DNA from: Auanema rhodensis
Taxonomy: Eukaryota; Nematoda; Chromadorea; Rhabditida; Rhabditidae
DNA length: 64,000 nucleotides
NCBI GenBank assembly: GCA_964057225.1
Contig: OZ059899.1
Span: forward strand, 1,116,001-1,180,000
Reading direction: 5' to 3'
Below are positions 63,301-64,000 of this stretch, in pieces. The translations under genes and the position numbers were made by a program. Positions within the stretch are counted from its first letter, which is position 1. Each line of letters begins with the position of its first letter. The notes beneath the pieces were generated by a model. That model was not told the DNA's origin and made no database searches. It saw only the letters and a list, made by a program, of their open reading frames with translations.

Positions 63301-64000
63301 ATGTTGAGTTTCCATGTACACTCAACATTGCTTCCAAAAACATTTTGACAAAAATTTTTTCGAAAAATTTCAAAATAATTTAGCAAAAAGTAGATGTTTT
63401 TAGATTCCATTTTTCAAGGCAAAGACGATAGACAATGTTATTCAACGAAAAAATTAATTCTTCAGGGTGAAAATCGAGGATATAAGTGTGAACTTATATC
63501 AGTTGATATCTCGGTGCATTTTTAAGCTACCGCAAATCTGATAACACAGATCGACGCAGCTTAAAAATCCGCATTGAATGCACTATACTACATTGAGAAA
63601 CGCTTAATACACAAATTAGTTATGATCGTTTGAAAAATGATGCATTAGTGTATGTTGAGTTTCCATGTACACTCAACATTGCTTCCAAAAACATTTTGAC
63701 AAAAATTTTTTCGAAAAATTTCAAAATAATTTAGCAAAAAGTAGATGTTTATAGATTCCTTTTTTCAAGGCAAAGACGATGGACAATGTTATTCAACGAA
63801 AAAATTAATTCTTCAGGGTGAAAATCGAGGATATAAGTGTGAACTTATATCAGTTGATATCTCGGTGCATTTTTAAGCTAGCGCAAATCTGATAACACAG
63901 ATAGACGCAGCTTAAAAATCCGCATCGAATGCACTATGCTACATCGAGAAACGCTTGATACAAAAATTAGTTATGATCGTTTGAAAAATGATGCATTAGT
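60380..64000 (+). repeat. 2,106-bp (6-monomer) unit, almost two copies at the right edge
   Basis: Markers recur exactly 2,106 bp apart: cgcagtttaaaa near 60396 and 62502; tacatcgaaaaacg 60781/62887; aaaattatttc near 60993/63099; gctaccgc 61420/63526; ccgcattgaatgc near 61463/63569; gtttatagattcc 61641/63747; tgctacatcgag 61831/63937. Differences are few, for example ataattcagc and caacaaaaaaatt near 61973 and 62038 in the monomers after the first unit, and cagatagacg near 63899. The second copy is cut by the window end, so the unit probably continues beyond it. No gene is seen; the 65-codon frame at 61830-62027 depends on the single attcagc change. Confidence 0.85.

Larger units (their letters stand above)
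1..64000 (+). repeat. 351-bp AT-rich satellite DNA array, 182.3 head-to-tail copies
   Basis: The window is entirely made of one tandem repeat. The start motif gcaaatctga occurs at 1, near 352, at 703 and at 63883, an exact multiple of 351 throughout. Diagnostic variants in between are also always separated by multiples of 351. All copies share one orientation and neighbouring copies differ by only a few substitutions. The first monomer has about 31% G+C by hand count. No other sequence interrupts the array, so both ends lie outside the window. Such long homogeneous arrays are known from centromeric and pericentromeric heterochromatin of eukaryotes; that location is inferred, not seen. I do not recognise the satellite family or the species. 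Confidence 0.98.

Noticed and set aside
1-64000. CRISPR array
   Set aside because: The repeat unit is contiguous with no unique spacers, is far longer than CRISPR repeats, and has no cas genes nearby.

Overview
The whole 64,000-base window is one uninterrupted head-to-tail array of a single AT-rich satellite DNA monomer. The monomer is exactly 351 bp long, and there are 182 complete copies plus a final 118-base partial copy. With the phase set at base 1 (gcaaatctga), monomers start at 1, 352, 703 and so on, and the last starts at 63883, which equals 1 + 182 x 351. No net insertion or deletion has therefore accumulated across the window. All copies point the same way. I saw no unique sequence, transposon, RNA gene, CRISPR array or convincing protein-coding gene. 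A hand count of the first monomer gives 110 G+C out of 351 (about 31%).

This is the signature of eukaryotic constitutive heterochromatin, probably a centromeric or pericentromeric satellite. Nothing here identifies the species. AT-rich satellites of roughly 140-400 bp are common in insects and other animals, but I do not recognise this sequence.

Within a monomer (coordinates of copy 1) there are four notable elements: a perfect 9-bp inverted repeat with a 10-base loop (121-148); an A/T-tract-rich segment around a 12-bp palindrome (156-221); a perfect 9-bp inverted repeat closing a 4-base gtga loop (299-320); and an overlapping 6-bp dyad (316-329). Substitutions concentrate in a few hypervariable positions, while the blocks around 110-139 and 321-338 are nearly invariant.

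Along the window the monomer types change. From the left edge to about 17.3 kb, copies carry mainly ccgttttt or ccttttttc near monomer position 227 and gatggac near 248, and many end ctttttt-aagc. From 17.3 to about 28 kb the array is a mosaic in which gatagac, tacacaaat and aaaggtgaac variants appear. From about 28 kb to the right edge, gcttaaaaatcc plus ccatttttc/gatagac copies dominate, mixed with tttttttaagg and ttttcttaagg types. Over this lie nested higher-order repeats: dimers (702 bp), trimers (1,053 bp), 6-mers (2,106 bp), 8-monomer offsets (2,808 bp), and copies displaced by 15, 18, 20 and 21 monomers. All offsets I measured are whole numbers of monomers. This fits repeated unequal exchange or segmental amplification in exact register.

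Nine monomers contain a 79-codon open frame, but the same frame is closed by a conserved stop in nearly all other copies. I treat these as chance frames in a non-coding satellite.
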